A stretch of 64,000 bases of DNA, taken from NCBI GenBank assembly GCA_038205115.1, contig JBBRCE010000006.1, forward strand, positions 95,678 through 159,677, in the 5' to 3' direction. The stretch is from JBBRCE01 sp038205115 (lineage in GTDB: Bacteria; Planctomycetota; Planctomycetia; Pirellulales; JBBRCE01). This document shows positions 9,485-18,863 of this stretch, piece after piece (the first letter of the stretch is position 1; each line of letters starts with the position of its first letter). The notes beneath the pieces are model-generated. The model made no database searches. It was not told the DNA's origin and worked only from the letters and a program-made list of their open reading frames with translations. A program made the translations under genes and the position numbers.

Positions 9485-10156
9485 TCAAAACCCGAGTTCT
9501 TCGTAGCAATACTCGTAAGGCTCATAGCCCTTGGGTTGTATTTCCTTCGGAATCCAAAAACGGACAAATGTCTTGTCCTTCATTTCGACGCCGACGCGAA
9601 ATGCAGCTTTAGCGAGGTACTTGGAGAGATCGACAGAGCTCAGACATTCGACCAGCAATGGAAAAATCTGCCGATCGATTCCGGCTTCGCCTTCGCACTC
9701 ATTGGCCTTCGTAATGCGGCCGTCTGGCCAGCGGAAATCCCAGCGGAAATCCCAGTGTCCCTCCTCCTCGGCTGACTCATTGTATGTATCTGGCCAGCCG
9801 GGAAGTTCGATACTCCCGACCGAAAAAGCGAAATCATTGCAGCTGTCGTTAAATTGGCCTACTGAGTCCTGGCCTCTGCCTTCGCAAATTCCAATCCAGT
9901 GCTGAAATAGGTCTTCACCCATCAGTTCATGAATTTTTTGATCGCATTTTTGTTCGACGAGCCAATGGTTGTGCTGGGCTAACTTTTCATTCGAGTGAGT
10001 TGCGGTGTCAATCCACGCAGCGAGGTTCCCGCAATAGCCTTCGCAAAAAAGCCCAAACGTCGAAATCTTGACCTCTGGGTGCTGCGAAGTGAATTCGGCC
10101 AGCGAATCCTCAATGAACTTGATAACAGCCGCGCGAACTTTGCTCAGATCGATCAT
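9485..10156 (-). CDS. DUF4303-like protein
   Basis: The 223-residue soluble acidic protein starts MIDLSKVRAAVIKFIEDSL and carries FGLFCEGYCGNLAAWIDTAT, a pattern like the N-terminal half of DUF4303 proteins. The C-terminus ends in PYEYCYEELGF. A 12-bp tandem duplication (about 9732-9755) gives WDFRWDFRW in the middle of the protein. It is a lone gene facing away from folE and converging on glnE, with less GC-rich DNA than its neighbours, which fits an acquired accessory gene. DUF4303-type proteins often occur as immunity proteins of polymorphic toxins; no toxin is seen here. Family assignment is tentative. Confidence 0.55.
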   Translation of the reverse strand: MIDLSKVRAAVIKFIEDSLAEFTSQHPEVKISTFGLFCEGYCGNLAAWIDTATHSNEKLAQHNHWLVEQKCDQKIHELMGEDLFQHWIGICEGRGQDSVGQFNDSCNDFAFSVGSIELPGWPDTYNESAEEEGHWDFRWDFRWPDGRITKANECEGEAGIDRQIFPLLVECLSSVDLSKYLAKAAFRVGVEMKDKTFVRFWIPKEIQPKGYEPYEYCYEELGF

Positions 10157-10435
10157 GCATCATCCAAATTCAAATGCCCGTTTTCGAAGTGACGCAAGCA
10201 CAGCGGCCTGCGATTCGAATCATAATCTTCGGCGGCGAGTTTGTCACTCAGAATTGGGGGTGATCGGCGATTTTTGCCATAGGTTCAAGCGATCGCGATT
10301 TCGCCGCCGTGGCGCAATGGTTGGCAACCAGCCGTCACGTTGCGCCGCTTGACCGTGGGACTCGATGCTGTCTAAGATCGGGATTATTCGCATCGTGGGT
10401 GCGATTTTTTCGTTTTCAGGCAGCGCGGAGTTACC

Positions 10436-11089
10436 ATGTCCAGTTCATCCGACCGTTCGCAAACCATGCACGGCTCGCTGGCGGGCGAAGACGACGTCGC
10501 ACCGCCAACAGCGCTGGATCATCAGGTTGACCTGCCGCGCATCGAGCGCGCCGTGCGCGAAATTCTGGCCGCCGTGGGCGAAAATCCCGACCGCGAAGGC
10601 TTGCTGGAAACGCCGGCCCGCGTGGCCCGTATGTACGCGGAATTATTCAGCGGTTTACGCGAAGATCCCCGCAAGCATCTGCAGAAATTCTTCGTCGAAA
10701 AGTACGACGAGTTGGTGCTCATCCGCGATATCAGCTTTAACAGCATGTGCGAGCATCACATGCTGCCGTTCATCGGCAAGGCGCACGTCGCCTACTTGCC
10801 CAACGGTCGCGTGATTGGGCTCAGCAAATTGGCGCGGGTGGTGGAAGTGATTTCCAAGCGCCCGCAAGTGCAAGAGCGAATGACCGAGGACATCGCCAAT
10901 TTGCTGGTCGAAGAACTCGACGCTAAGGGCGTGGCCGTGGTTGTCGAAGCCAGCCATTCGTGCATGACCATCCGTGGCATTCGCAAGCCGGGCAGCGTCT
11001 GCGTTACCTCAGCCATGAAGGGCGTGTTCCGCTCGAATATGTCCAGCCGACACGAAGTCATGACGTTGATCTACGGCGACCGGCGATGA
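10436..11089 (+). CDS. folE: GTP cyclohydrolase I
   Basis: FolE converts GTP to 7,8-dihydroneopterin triphosphate, the first step to folate and other pterins. The 217-residue protein has MCEHHMLPF with the zinc Cys and His, and SHSCMTIRGIRKPGS with the third zinc Cys. The C-terminal THEFLTLI-like motif is SRHEVMTLIYG. GGAG sits five bases before the ATG at 10436. The first 30 residues are a variable extension. The stop overlaps the next start (ATGA), indicating coupled translation with the membrane gene behind it. Confidence 0.96.
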   Translation: MSSSSDRSQTMHGSLAGEDDVAPPTALDHQVDLPRIERAVREILAAVGENPDREGLLETPARVARMYAELFSGLREDPRKHLQKFFVEKYDELVLIRDISFNSMCEHHMLPFIGKAHVAYLPNGRVIGLSKLARVVEVISKRPQVQERMTEDIANLLVEELDAKGVAVVVEASHSCMTIRGIRKPGSVCVTSAMKGVFRSNMSSRHEVMTLIYGDRR

Positions 11090-11868
11090 GCGGGCTGGTT
11101 ATCCTCTGTCAGTTTTTGTTTCGGCTTTCGCTCGGCATGGCGGCCGGCATGGCCGTGACTTCGCCCCGGCAAGTCACCAGCGGGTACTTTCGCAACCACT
11201 TGTACGTGTTACTCGGTTTGAACGTGCTGGCCACGCTCGTGGCGGTGACCAATCCCACGCATTTTGCCGTTTGGATTCCAATGGCCGCCGCCATCGTCAG
11301 TTATGTCGGAGCGGTATGCTGGCTGTATCAATGGCAGCAGGGCGGTGTCGCGGCTCTGTGGGGAGTGGCCGGATTGACACTGTGGGGCGCGCTGGAACTC
11401 TGGAAGCATGAAGTTGCGCCCGCCGCGGCGCAACTGCCGTCCGCCGTGACGACCGCGCTGCACTATCTGGATCCCATCAGTAGCGGACTGACACTGGGAG
11501 TCACGATTGCCGCCATGTTCCTGGGGCATTGGTATTTGAACACGCCCACCATGCGGATTGTTCCGCTGCAACGCCTGGTGATTCTGATGGCCGTCACGGT
11601 GGTGTTGCGGGCAGGCGTCTCCGGAACCGGTTTGGGCATGACCGTCGCCCAGTCCGGCACGCCGGATTACGGGCAAGCGGCGTTTATCGCGCTCCGCTGG
11701 CTCTCCGGCATCTTCGGGCTGGCGGGGATTATCTGGATGACGTGGGATACGCTGAAAATTCCGAATACGCAGGCTGCAACCGGAATGCTTTACGTGGGCG
11801 TAATTGCCGTGTTTCTCGGGGAATTGACGTCGCTGCTACTGTCCCACGGCAAGTTGCTGCCTCTATAA
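11086..11868 (+). CDS. Polytopic membrane protein of unknown function
   Basis: The 260-residue product starts at the ATG overlapping the folE stop. It consists almost entirely of about eight hydrophobic segments, for example LYVLLGLNVLATLVAV, AAFIALRWLSGIFGLAG and LYVGVIAVFLGELTSLLL. A conserved-looking loop follows the first helix (TSPRQVTSGYFRNH). No transporter or enzyme motif was recognised. It lies 9 bp before a zinc-ribbon gene on the same strand, so the three genes probably share a transcript. Confidence 0.7.
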   Translation: MSGLVILCQFLFRLSLGMAAGMAVTSPRQVTSGYFRNHLYVLLGLNVLATLVAVTNPTHFAVWIPMAAAIVSYVGAVCWLYQWQQGGVAALWGVAGLTLWGALELWKHEVAPAAAQLPSAVTTALHYLDPISSGLTLGVTIAAMFLGHWYLNTPTMRIVPLQRLVILMAVTVVLRAGVSGTGLGMTVAQSGTPDYGQAAFIALRWLSGIFGLAGIIWMTWDTLKIPNTQAATGMLYVGVIAVFLGELTSLLLSHGKLLPL

Positions 11869-11877
11869 TGAATCGTT

Positions 11878-12342
11878 ATGAACATCACGTTTCCTTGCCC
11901 CAAATGCGAAGCCCACGATCGAACCGATATTCAACCCGGCGATACGTCGTTTGCTTGCCGGCACTGCGGTCAGACAATTTCCATTCCGTTGGCCGCCATC
12001 GATCATGGCGAAGTGCAACGCTGTTTGGCCTGTCCGAGTAACGATCTGTTCGTTCGTAAGGATTTTCCACAGAGGTTGGGCGTAGCGCTGGTGGCAGTTG
12101 GCGTGATCGGCAGTTCAATCGCCTGGGCGTATGGCGCGGTGATCTGGACGTTTGCAATTCTGTTTGCCTCGGCGCTGGCCGACGTGGCGCTGTACGTAAT
12201 TGTGCCAGATGCGCTGATGTGTTATCGCTGCGGGGCCATGTACAGGGGTGCAAAAAACATGGATCGGCACGGCGCGTTCGATTTGGAAACTCACGAGCGC
12301 TACCGGCAGCAATCCGCACGCCTGGCGGAAAAACGCATGTGA
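11878..12342 (+). CDS. Zinc-ribbon membrane protein
   Basis: The 154-residue protein begins with two CPxC/CxxC pairs (FPCPKCEAHD and FACRHCGQTI), which would bind one zinc ion. A third pair (CLACPSNDLF) and a late CYRCGAMY form another possible site. Two hydrophobic helices lie around residues 66-105 (LGVALVAVGVIGSSIAWAYG and onward). The C-terminal tail is charged. Such proteins are common in planctomycete genomes without known function. The same-strand FAD/Fe-S gene starts 100 bp later. Confidence 0.7.
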   Translation: MNITFPCPKCEAHDRTDIQPGDTSFACRHCGQTISIPLAAIDHGEVQRCLACPSNDLFVRKDFPQRLGVALVAVGVIGSSIAWAYGAVIWTFAILFASALADVALYVIVPDALMCYRCGAMYRGAKNMDRHGAFDLETHERYRQQSARLAEKRM

Positions 12343-12442
12343 TTCGCGACCTCCACGATCTGTCCGGCGGAAAGCTGGCCATTTTCGAATCGATTCTCGC
12401 CACGGAGCGGCCCGGCATCAAAGCATTTATTGAGCTCAATTC

Positions 12443-15400
12443 ATGGACCTCGAACGCGAACGCATCCAAGAAGACCTCCGCGGTCTGATCGATGGCGACG
12501 TTCGTTGCGACGACGTGTATTTGCAGCTTTACGCCAGCGATGCCAGCATCTATCAGATTCGGCCGTTGGGCATCGTCCGCCCACGCTCCGCCTCCGAAGT
12601 GGCGGCAATCGTGCAATATGCGGCCAAGCAGCGGATTTCGTTGCACGCCCGTGGCGCCGGCAGCGGCTTGGCCGGCGAGTCGCTGGGACGCGGCCTGGTA
12701 CTGGATTTTTCGCGCTATATGCGACGCATCGTTCGCACCGATCCGGCTGCCGTTCGCGTGCAACCTGGCGTGGTGCTCGGACTGCTGAATCGGCATTTGC
12801 AGGCCACGGGCCGCTTATTTGGCCCCGATCCGGCCAACAGCGAAGTCACCACAATGGGCAGCGTGCTGGCCATTGACGCCTCGGGCAGTCACTGGCCGCA
12901 ATACGGCGCAGCACGACGGAACGTCGAAAGCTTGCAGATCGTTTTGGCCGACGGCACGCAGATGGAAGTCGGCCGCGAGTTGCTCACGGAAGGCAACTTG
13001 GCACAAATGATTCCGCAAAAGCGCGAACTCATCACGCGCCTGGCCGAACTGCTGAGTCGCGAGGCGGATTTAATCGAGCGCCACCAGCCCAAGTCGCGGC
13101 ATAATCGCAGCGGCTATCAACTGAATGATCTGCTGGCGGATCGCCACCTCGATCTGGCCCGTTTGATCGTCGGATCGGAAGGCACACTGGCGCTGATCAC
13201 CGAAGCCACGGTGCACACGCACCCGATTCCGGCCAGCCGCGGAGTGGCGCTGCTGTTTTTCGATCGACTGGAAAATGCCACGCTGGCCGTGCAGGAAATT
13301 CTGCCGCTGGGCTTTGGCGCTTGCGATTTGCTCGATCGGCGGCATCTGTCGCTCGCGCGCGAAAGTAATCAAGCTTATAACTTGCTGATTCCGCCGGATG
13401 CGGAAGCGCTGCTGATCGTGGAAATTGCTGGCGACGACGCCGTTGAAGTTCGCGCGCGTCTGAGTAACTTGGTCGATCGTGTGCGTCGCAAAAAACGTTT
13501 GGCGTTCGATGCGCGGCAGGCCTACGGCAACGCTGAGATCGACACCTTCTGGCAACTTGCGCGGCGCGTAGTGCCGACGTTGCACCGTGTTAAAGGCTCC
13601 AGTCGGCCATTGCCGTTCGTTGAAGATTTGGCGGTTCCGCCCGAAGTTCTGCCCGATTTTTTGGTTCGGCTGCAGAATACGCTCAAGCGACATCAAGTGA
13701 CCGCTTCCTTGTACGGTCACGTGGGACACGGCCAGTTACACGTGCGGCCATTCATGGATTTGGCCAATGCCGACGATATCCGCAAAATGGAAGAGTTGGC
13801 CTTGGACTTGTATCGCGAGGTGCTGGATGTCGGCGGCACCATCAGCGGCGAACATGGCGACGGGCTCAGTCGGACGCCATTTGTCCCGCAACAATACGGC
13901 GAACTTTACAAAGTTTTCCGCGATGTGAAATGGATTTTCGACCCGCTCAACATTCTCAACCCAGGCAAGATCGTCGGCGACGATCCCGGCTTGATGACCC
14001 GCGATCTGCGCCCTATGGCTGCGCCCAGCGAGTCGCAAACGCCGGCGACGGCCATCGCACCGTCGAGCCACGCTGAAAACGGCGGCGTCGAAACCGCGGT
14101 CGTGGTGCCTGCGATTCCCCAACAACCGCTGATTACGCTGCAACTCCAATGGTCGCAAGCCGACGCCGACTACACGGCGCAACAATGTAACGGTTGCGGG
14201 GCATGTCGGGCGCAATCGTCGGATGTACGGATGTGCCCGATCTTTCGCGCGGGGCCATCGGAAGAAGCCTCGCCGCGCGCCAAAGCGAACTTGATGCGTG
14301 GTGTCTTGTCCGGGCAATTGGATCCCACGACGCTGACCACCGACCAATTCAAGGCCGTGGCGGATCTGTGTGTGAATTGCCATATGTGTCGCTTGGAATG
14401 CCCTGCCGGTGTGGACATTCCGCGGTTAATGATGGAAGGCAAAGGCGCCTACGTGGCCACCAACGGACTCAAAATGTCCGATCATCTCTTGAGTCGCATC
14501 GACCTGTTGAGCGATTGGGGCAGTATGATCGCGCCGATCATGAATTGGGCGCTCGGCAATCGACAGGCGCGTTGGCTGATTGAAAAGACGCTGGGAATCG
14601 CCCAAGGCCGCAAGCTGCCGCGATTTGCCGCCCGCACATTCATGCGGCGCGCCGCGCGAAAACGGCTCACCAGTCCCACGCGTCGCAGCGGACGCAAGGT
14701 GCTATACTTCGTCGACACGTACGCGTTCAATCACGATCCGCAACTGGGCGAATCGTGCGTCGCCGTGATGGAACATAATGGCGTTTCGGTCTACGTGCAT
14801 CCCGATCAGCGCGCCTCGGGCATGGCCATGATCTCCATCGGCGCACTCGACGCCGCGCGCAAGATCGCCAAAGAAAACGTCTCGATCCTGGCCGAAGCGG
14901 TGCGGCAAGGTTATCACATCATCGCCAGCGAACCGTCGGCCGCTTTGTGCTTGACGCACGAATATCTGAATTTGCTCAACGACGACGATGCCCGACTGGT
15001 GGCAGCCAATTCCAGTGAAGCCTGTACCTATCTCTGGAAGCTGCATCAAACGGGCGAATTGCAACTCGATCTGCGCCCCATCAACTTCACGCTGGGCTAT
15101 CACATGCCCTGCCACTTGCGGGCGCTGGGCGTCGGCTCGCCGGGCGAAAACTTATTGCGGCTGATTCCCGGGCTGAAAGTTTCGCATATCGAAAAAGGCT
15201 GCTCCGGAATGGCCGGAACGTACGGCCTCAAACGGCAGAACTATCGCAACAGCCTGCGTGCCGGTTGGGGATTGATCTCCAGCTTGCGCTCTCCGGCAGT
15301 GCAGGCTGGCACGACGGAATGCAGCAGTTGCAAAATTCAAATGGAACAAGGCACGGTCAAGCCAACCATTCATCCGCTCAAGTTATTGGCCCTGGCGTAT

Positions 15401-15463
15401 GGTTTGATGCCGGAACTCGAAACCGTGCTCACCCGCCGAGGGCAAGAATTGGTGGTCACGTGA
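12443..15463 (+). CDS. FAD-linked oxidase fused to Fe-S/CCG domain reductase (GlcD-GlcF / D-lactate dehydrogenase type)
   Basis: The 1006-residue protein joins an FAD-binding PCMH module (about 40-220, with ARGAGSGLAGES), an FAD-oxidase C-terminal domain (about 255-530, with GHVGHGQLHVRP and SGEHGDGLSR), a ferredoxin domain (CNGCGACRA near 581 and CVNCHMCRLECP near 643) and a CCG domain (YHMPCHLRA near 888, GCSGMAGTYG, ECSSCKIQM near 959). This is the layout of enzymes oxidising a 2-hydroxy acid and passing electrons to the quinone pool or another carrier. The substrate cannot be read from sequence. Its stop overlaps the moaD start (GTGA). Confidence 0.88.
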   Translation: MDLERERIQEDLRGLIDGDVRCDDVYLQLYASDASIYQIRPLGIVRPRSASEVAAIVQYAAKQRISLHARGAGSGLAGESLGRGLVLDFSRYMRRIVRTDPAAVRVQPGVVLGLLNRHLQATGRLFGPDPANSEVTTMGSVLAIDASGSHWPQYGAARRNVESLQIVLADGTQMEVGRELLTEGNLAQMIPQKRELITRLAELLSREADLIERHQPKSRHNRSGYQLNDLLADRHLDLARLIVGSEGTLALITEATVHTHPIPASRGVALLFFDRLENATLAVQEILPLGFGACDLLDRRHLSLARESNQAYNLLIPPDAEALLIVEIAGDDAVEVRARLSNLVDRVRRKKRLAFDARQAYGNAEIDTFWQLARRVVPTLHRVKGSSRPLPFVEDLAVPPEVLPDFLVRLQNTLKRHQVTASLYGHVGHGQLHVRPFMDLANADDIRKMEELALDLYREVLDVGGTISGEHGDGLSRTPFVPQQYGELYKVFRDVKWIFDPLNILNPGKIVGDDPGLMTRDLRPMAAPSESQTPATAIAPSSHAENGGVETAVVVPAIPQQPLITLQLQWSQADADYTAQQCNGCGACRAQSSDVRMCPIFRAGPSEEASPRAKANLMRGVLSGQLDPTTLTTDQFKAVADLCVNCHMCRLECPAGVDIPRLMMEGKGAYVATNGLKMSDHLLSRIDLLSDWGSMIAPIMNWALGNRQARWLIEKTLGIAQGRKLPRFAARTFMRRAARKRLTSPTRRSGRKVLYFVDTYAFNHDPQLGESCVAVMEHNGVSVYVHPDQRASGMAMISIGALDAARKIAKENVSILAEAVRQGYHIIASEPSAALCLTHEYLNLLNDDDARLVAANSSEACTYLWKLHQTGELQLDLRPINFTLGYHMPCHLRALGVGSPGENLLRLIPGLKVSHIEKGCSGMAGTYGLKRQNYRNSLRAGWGLISSLRSPAVQAGTTECSSCKIQMEQGTVKPTIHPLKLLALAYGLMPELETVLTRRGQELVVT

Positions 15464-15705
15464 TCGTCGAAGTCAAACTGTTTGCAATTACCCGGCAACT
15501 GGTCGGACGGCCAACGTGCAGCGTCGAACTGCCGGCGTCAGCCACCGTGGCGGACCTGCGCCGCGAACTGTCGCGGCAAGTCGCTGAACTTGTCCCCGTG
15601 ATAAAATCGCTGCAGTTTGCCGTTGGCACCCAGTACGCGACGGATGCCACGGTCATTTCGCCCGGTGACGAAATTGCCTGCATTCCGCCGGTCAGCGGGG
15701 GATAA
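15460..15705 (+). CDS. moaD: Molybdopterin synthase sulfur-carrier subunit
   Basis: The product is 81 residues with a ubiquitin-like beta-grasp fold pattern. It ends in the diagnostic PPVSGG, whose terminal Gly-Gly becomes the thiocarboxylate that donates sulfur to precursor Z. The start is the GTG overlapping the stop of the upstream oxidoreductase gene; it begins MIVEVKLFAITRQLVG. The moaE gene starts one base after its stop. Activation normally needs MoeB, which is not in the window. Confidence 0.9.
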   Translation: MIVEVKLFAITRQLVGRPTCSVELPASATVADLRRELSRQVAELVPVIKSLQFAVGTQYATDATVISPGDEIACIPPVSGG

Positions 15706-15706
15706 C

Positions 15707-16168
15707 ATGTCTGAGCCCGCAAAACACGCCACGCAGATTTCCATTGAATTAAGCGAGTCAGTTATCGATTCGCAGGACGTCATTCGCTCGGTGACTTCAC
15801 CGGCTGCCGGAGCAGTTGTATTATTTCTCGGGACGACGCGCGAGTTCACCGGCGGACGTCAAACCGTTTACCTGGATTACGAGTGCTATCCCGAGATGGC
15901 GCGGTGTAAGATGCAAGAACTGGCCGAGCAGGCAGCGGCTCGCTGGCCGTTGGTCGCCTGCTGCATGGTGCATCGCTTGGGCAGGGTCAATTTGGCCGAA
16001 GCCAGCGTGGCGATTGCCGTCAGCAGCCCTCATCGGCTGGCGGCTTTCGAAGCGGGACAATGGTTGATCGACACGCTCAAGCAGGTTGTGCCCATCTGGA
16101 AGCAAGAACATTGGTCGGACGGAACTTCGGAATGGGTGCATCCGCAGGGCAACGACAAACGCAATTGA
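15707..16168 (+). CDS. moaE: Molybdopterin synthase catalytic subunit
   Basis: MoaE joins MoaD to convert cyclic pyranopterin monophosphate to molybdopterin. The 153-residue protein shows the family pattern: GAVVLFLGTTREFT, LDYECYPEMA, HRLGRVNLAEASVAIAVSS and the catalytic-lysine segment VPIWKQEHWSDG. The ATG at 15707 follows the moaD stop by one base, so the two subunits are probably produced together. Confidence 0.94.
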   Translation: MSEPAKHATQISIELSESVIDSQDVIRSVTSPAAGAVVLFLGTTREFTGGRQTVYLDYECYPEMARCKMQELAEQAAARWPLVACCMVHRLGRVNLAEASVAIAVSSPHRLAAFEAGQWLIDTLKQVVPIWKQEHWSDGTSEWVHPQGNDKRN

Positions 16169-16218
16169 CTTAACGTTTTTTGGAATTCGCAGCGTCGACT
16201 TTTTTAGCAACGTCACTC

Positions 16219-17223
16219 GTGCTCGAACCGACCACCAACCTGATCGATCGCTTTGGCCGCGTACACACCAACCTGCGTGTGAGCGTCACGGATCGCTGCA
16301 ACATTCGTTGTTTTTACTGCATGCCCAACGAAAACGTGCAGTTCAAGCCGCGTTCGGAAATTCTGTCGTTCGAAGAAATTGCCCGCTTCGTGCGTGTGGC
16401 GGCCGAGCTGGGCGTCAACAAAGTTCGGCTGACCGGTGGCGAACCGCTGGTGCGGCAAGATCTCGCTCGGCTGGTCAAAATGATTGCGGACATTCCGCAA
16501 ATTCGCGACATCGCGCTTACCACCAATGCCATTCTGTTGGCTGAGCAAGCCGTGGCGCTGAAAGCCGCCGGCTTGCAGCGATTAAACATCAGCTTGGACT
16601 GCCTGAGTGAAGAGACGTTTCGCACGATATCGCGTCGCGAAGGGTTGCATCGCGTGCTGGAGGGCATCGACGCTGCAATTGCCGCCCGTTTCGAAAAAAT
16701 TCGGCTCAACACCGTTTCGATCCGTGGACTCAGCGAGCCGGAAATCGTGCCGCTGGCGCGGTTCGCTCGCGATCGCGGTCTAGAATTGCGGTTCATCGAA
16801 TACATGCCGCTGGATGCAGAACACAAGTGGCAGTCGGACCAGGTGCTTAGTGGCGAAGAAATTCGCCGGCAAATCGAAGCGGCGATCGGGCCATTGACGC
16901 CCGCACTGCGCGATGATCCCAGCCAACCGGCCAGCGATTTTGATTACGTTGATGGTGTCGGCCGCGTTGGTTTCATTAATCCCATCAGTCAGCCATTCTG
17001 CCACGACTGCAATCGTTTGCGTCTCACGGCCGAAGGTCAGGTCCGCAACTGCTTGTTTTCGATTGTCGAGTGGGACGCGAGGGCCGTGCTTCGCGGCGGC
17101 GGCAGCGACGAACAATTGAGCCAATTATTGCAAGAATCGGTCGGCGCAAAAAAGGCTGGCCACGGCATCGACGGCCCGGACTTCGTGCGCCCCGAAAGGG
17201 CCATGTATCAAATTGGCGGCTAA
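16219..17223 (+). CDS. moaA: GTP 3',8-cyclase (radical SAM)
   Basis: MoaA turns GTP into 3',8-cyclo-GTP, the first step of molybdenum cofactor synthesis. The radical-SAM motif CNIRCFYC is near residues 26-33. The second cluster is held by CHDCNRLRL and a Cys about 14 residues later, and the protein ends in GG as this family requires. GTG at 16219 (MLEPTTNLIDRFGR) is chosen because homologues begin close to LIDRFGR; an in-frame TTG at 16180 is possible. It follows moaE by 50 bp. Confidence 0.94.
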   Translation: MLEPTTNLIDRFGRVHTNLRVSVTDRCNIRCFYCMPNENVQFKPRSEILSFEEIARFVRVAAELGVNKVRLTGGEPLVRQDLARLVKMIADIPQIRDIALTTNAILLAEQAVALKAAGLQRLNISLDCLSEETFRTISRREGLHRVLEGIDAAIAARFEKIRLNTVSIRGLSEPEIVPLARFARDRGLELRFIEYMPLDAEHKWQSDQVLSGEEIRRQIEAAIGPLTPALRDDPSQPASDFDYVDGVGRVGFINPISQPFCHDCNRLRLTAEGQVRNCLFSIVEWDARAVLRGGGSDEQLSQLLQESVGAKKAGHGIDGPDFVRPERAMYQIGG

Positions 17224-17243
17224 AAACCGGGTGATCGAAGATC

Positions 17244-18407
17244 GTGCGCATTTATCTCGATAACGCCGCCACGAGTTGGCCAAAGCCCGAAGCCGTGTAC
17301 CGCGCTGTGGACGATTACCAACGGAATTGCGGCGTGGCGGCCGGACGCAGCCAGTATAGGTTGGCCACGGATGTGCAGCGGCAAATACAAGCCTGTCGGC
17401 AGCGGGCAGCGCAGTTGATTGGCGCAAAGCAATCGCAAAACATCGTGTTTACGCTCAATGGTACCGACTCATTGAATAGCGCCATTCACGGCATTCTGCG
17501 GCCGGGCGATCATGTCGTGACCAGTGTCGCCGAGCACAATTCCATTCTGCGGCCTTTGAGCAAGCTGGCCGCCGGAAAAACAATCGAAGTGACTTTCGTC
17601 GATTGCGACGATCGCGGAATCGTCCAGCCGGCAGCGATTCGCGAGGCTTTACGGCCTAACACGCGACTGGTGGCCCTAACGCACGCTTCCAACGTGACTG
17701 GTGCCATTCAACCGATTGCCGACATCGGCGAAATCGCCCGCAAAAGCCAGGCGATCTTTCTGGTCGACGCGGCGCAATCGCTGGGGCATATTCCACTGGA
17801 CGTCAATGCGATGCAGATCGACTTGCTCGCCGCGCCCGGACACAAAGGACTGCTCGGTCCGCTGGGAACCGGCTTGCTTTACGTGCGCCCTGGTTTGGAA
17901 GATCAGTTGCAAACCACACGGCAGGGAGGCACCGGCACGCAGAGCGAAGACGACAGCCAGCCAACGACGATGCCAGACAAATTCGAATCCGGCAACCTTA
18001 ACGTGCCGGGCATTGTCGGTTTACAAGCCGCGCTTGCCTGGCGAAATTCCGAAAATGGCGACGCCCGACTCGACCTGTCCCGCACTCTGGCCGAACAATT
18101 GCATGCAGCGTTGAGATCGATCCGCGGCGTCAGTGTATTTGGACCGCTTGCCGCGGCGGACCGGCTGGCCGTTGTCAGCATCGCCATCGACGGCTATGAT
18201 CCACAAGAGGTTGCGGTGATGCTCGACTCGTCGTTTGAGATCCAAGTTCGCGCGGGTTTGCATTGCGCACCGCGCATGCATCGTCGGCTGGGCACCTTGG
18301 CTGGCGGCGGGACGGTCCGCTTCAGCCCAGGGCATTTCAGCACTGCGGCAGAAATCGAAACCACGGTGCAAGCGGTTTCGGAAATTGCCGGCTCATCGTC
18401 GCCTTGA
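17244..18407 (+). CDS. Cysteine desulfurase family aminotransferase
   Basis: The 387-residue class V aminotransferase begins RIYLDNAATSWPKPEAV. It has the PLP-lysine region APGHKGLLGPLG near residue 200 and a candidate catalytic Cys in GLHCAPRMH near residue 340. This matches SufS/NifS-like desulfurases of the short, EF2568-type branch. It lies 20 bp behind moaA, so it may supply sulfur to MoaD; that role is inferred from position only. The start codon is GTG. Confidence 0.85.
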   Translation: MRIYLDNAATSWPKPEAVYRAVDDYQRNCGVAAGRSQYRLATDVQRQIQACRQRAAQLIGAKQSQNIVFTLNGTDSLNSAIHGILRPGDHVVTSVAEHNSILRPLSKLAAGKTIEVTFVDCDDRGIVQPAAIREALRPNTRLVALTHASNVTGAIQPIADIGEIARKSQAIFLVDAAQSLGHIPLDVNAMQIDLLAAPGHKGLLGPLGTGLLYVRPGLEDQLQTTRQGGTGTQSEDDSQPTTMPDKFESGNLNVPGIVGLQAALAWRNSENGDARLDLSRTLAEQLHAALRSIRGVSVFGPLAAADRLAVVSIAIDGYDPQEVAVMLDSSFEIQVRAGLHCAPRMHRRLGTLAGGGTVRFSPGHFSTAAEIETTVQAVSEIAGSSSP

Positions 18408-18446
18408 ATTTTAAAAACGATCCACGGCCCTAATCTCTCTGATCCG

Positions 18447-18863
18447 ATGTCTAGCGAACCTTGGTACAAAGACGGCCTGCCGTTTCAATGCTCGCAGTGC
18501 GGCGATTGCTGCACAGGCGCACCCGGCTACGTGTGGGTGAATCAAGAAGAGATTTCCGCGCTGGCAGTCACGCAGGATATGACCGTTGCGGACTTCGAAT
18601 CCAAGTATGTTCGCAACGTCGGCATTCGCAAATCGCTGGTCGAATTCGCCAACGGCGACTGCGTGTTCTTCGACGGAACCGCCCGCAAATGCACGGTTTA
18701 TGGCGCACGTCCTCGGCAATGCCGCACTTGGCCATTTTGGGATTCAAACCTTCGAACCCCCGAAGCCTGGCGCCAGACCTGCGAAGTTTGCCCTGGCAGC
18801 GGCCAAGGGGCATTGGTGCAACTTGAGCAAATCGAGCTGCAGCGTAAAGTTTTGAAGCTGTAA
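18447..18863 (+). CDS. YkgJ-family cysteine cluster protein
   Basis: The 138-residue protein has the family's CxxCGDCC-type N-terminal cluster (FQCSQCGDCC). Later cysteines follow in CVFFDGTARKCTVYGARPRQCRTWPF (abbreviated) and ETCEVCPGS-like positions. These cysteines are expected to bind zinc or an Fe-S cluster. It is the last gene of the folE-moa run on this strand, 39 bp behind the desulfurase-like gene, so a link to sulfur or metal-cluster handling is plausible but unproven. Confidence 0.85.
   Translation: MSSEPWYKDGLPFQCSQCGDCCTGAPGYVWVNQEEISALAVTQDMTVADFESKYVRNVGIRKSLVEFANGDCVFFDGTARKCTVYGARPRQCRTWPFWDSNLRTPEAWRQTCEVCPGSGQGALVQLEQIELQRKVLKL

Noticed and set aside
10300..10370. tRNA-like stretch with TGGCGCAATGGTTGGC
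   Set aside because: It resembles a D-arm, but no anticodon stem or GTTCRANYC T-loop with pairing arms follows, so it cannot fold as a tRNA.
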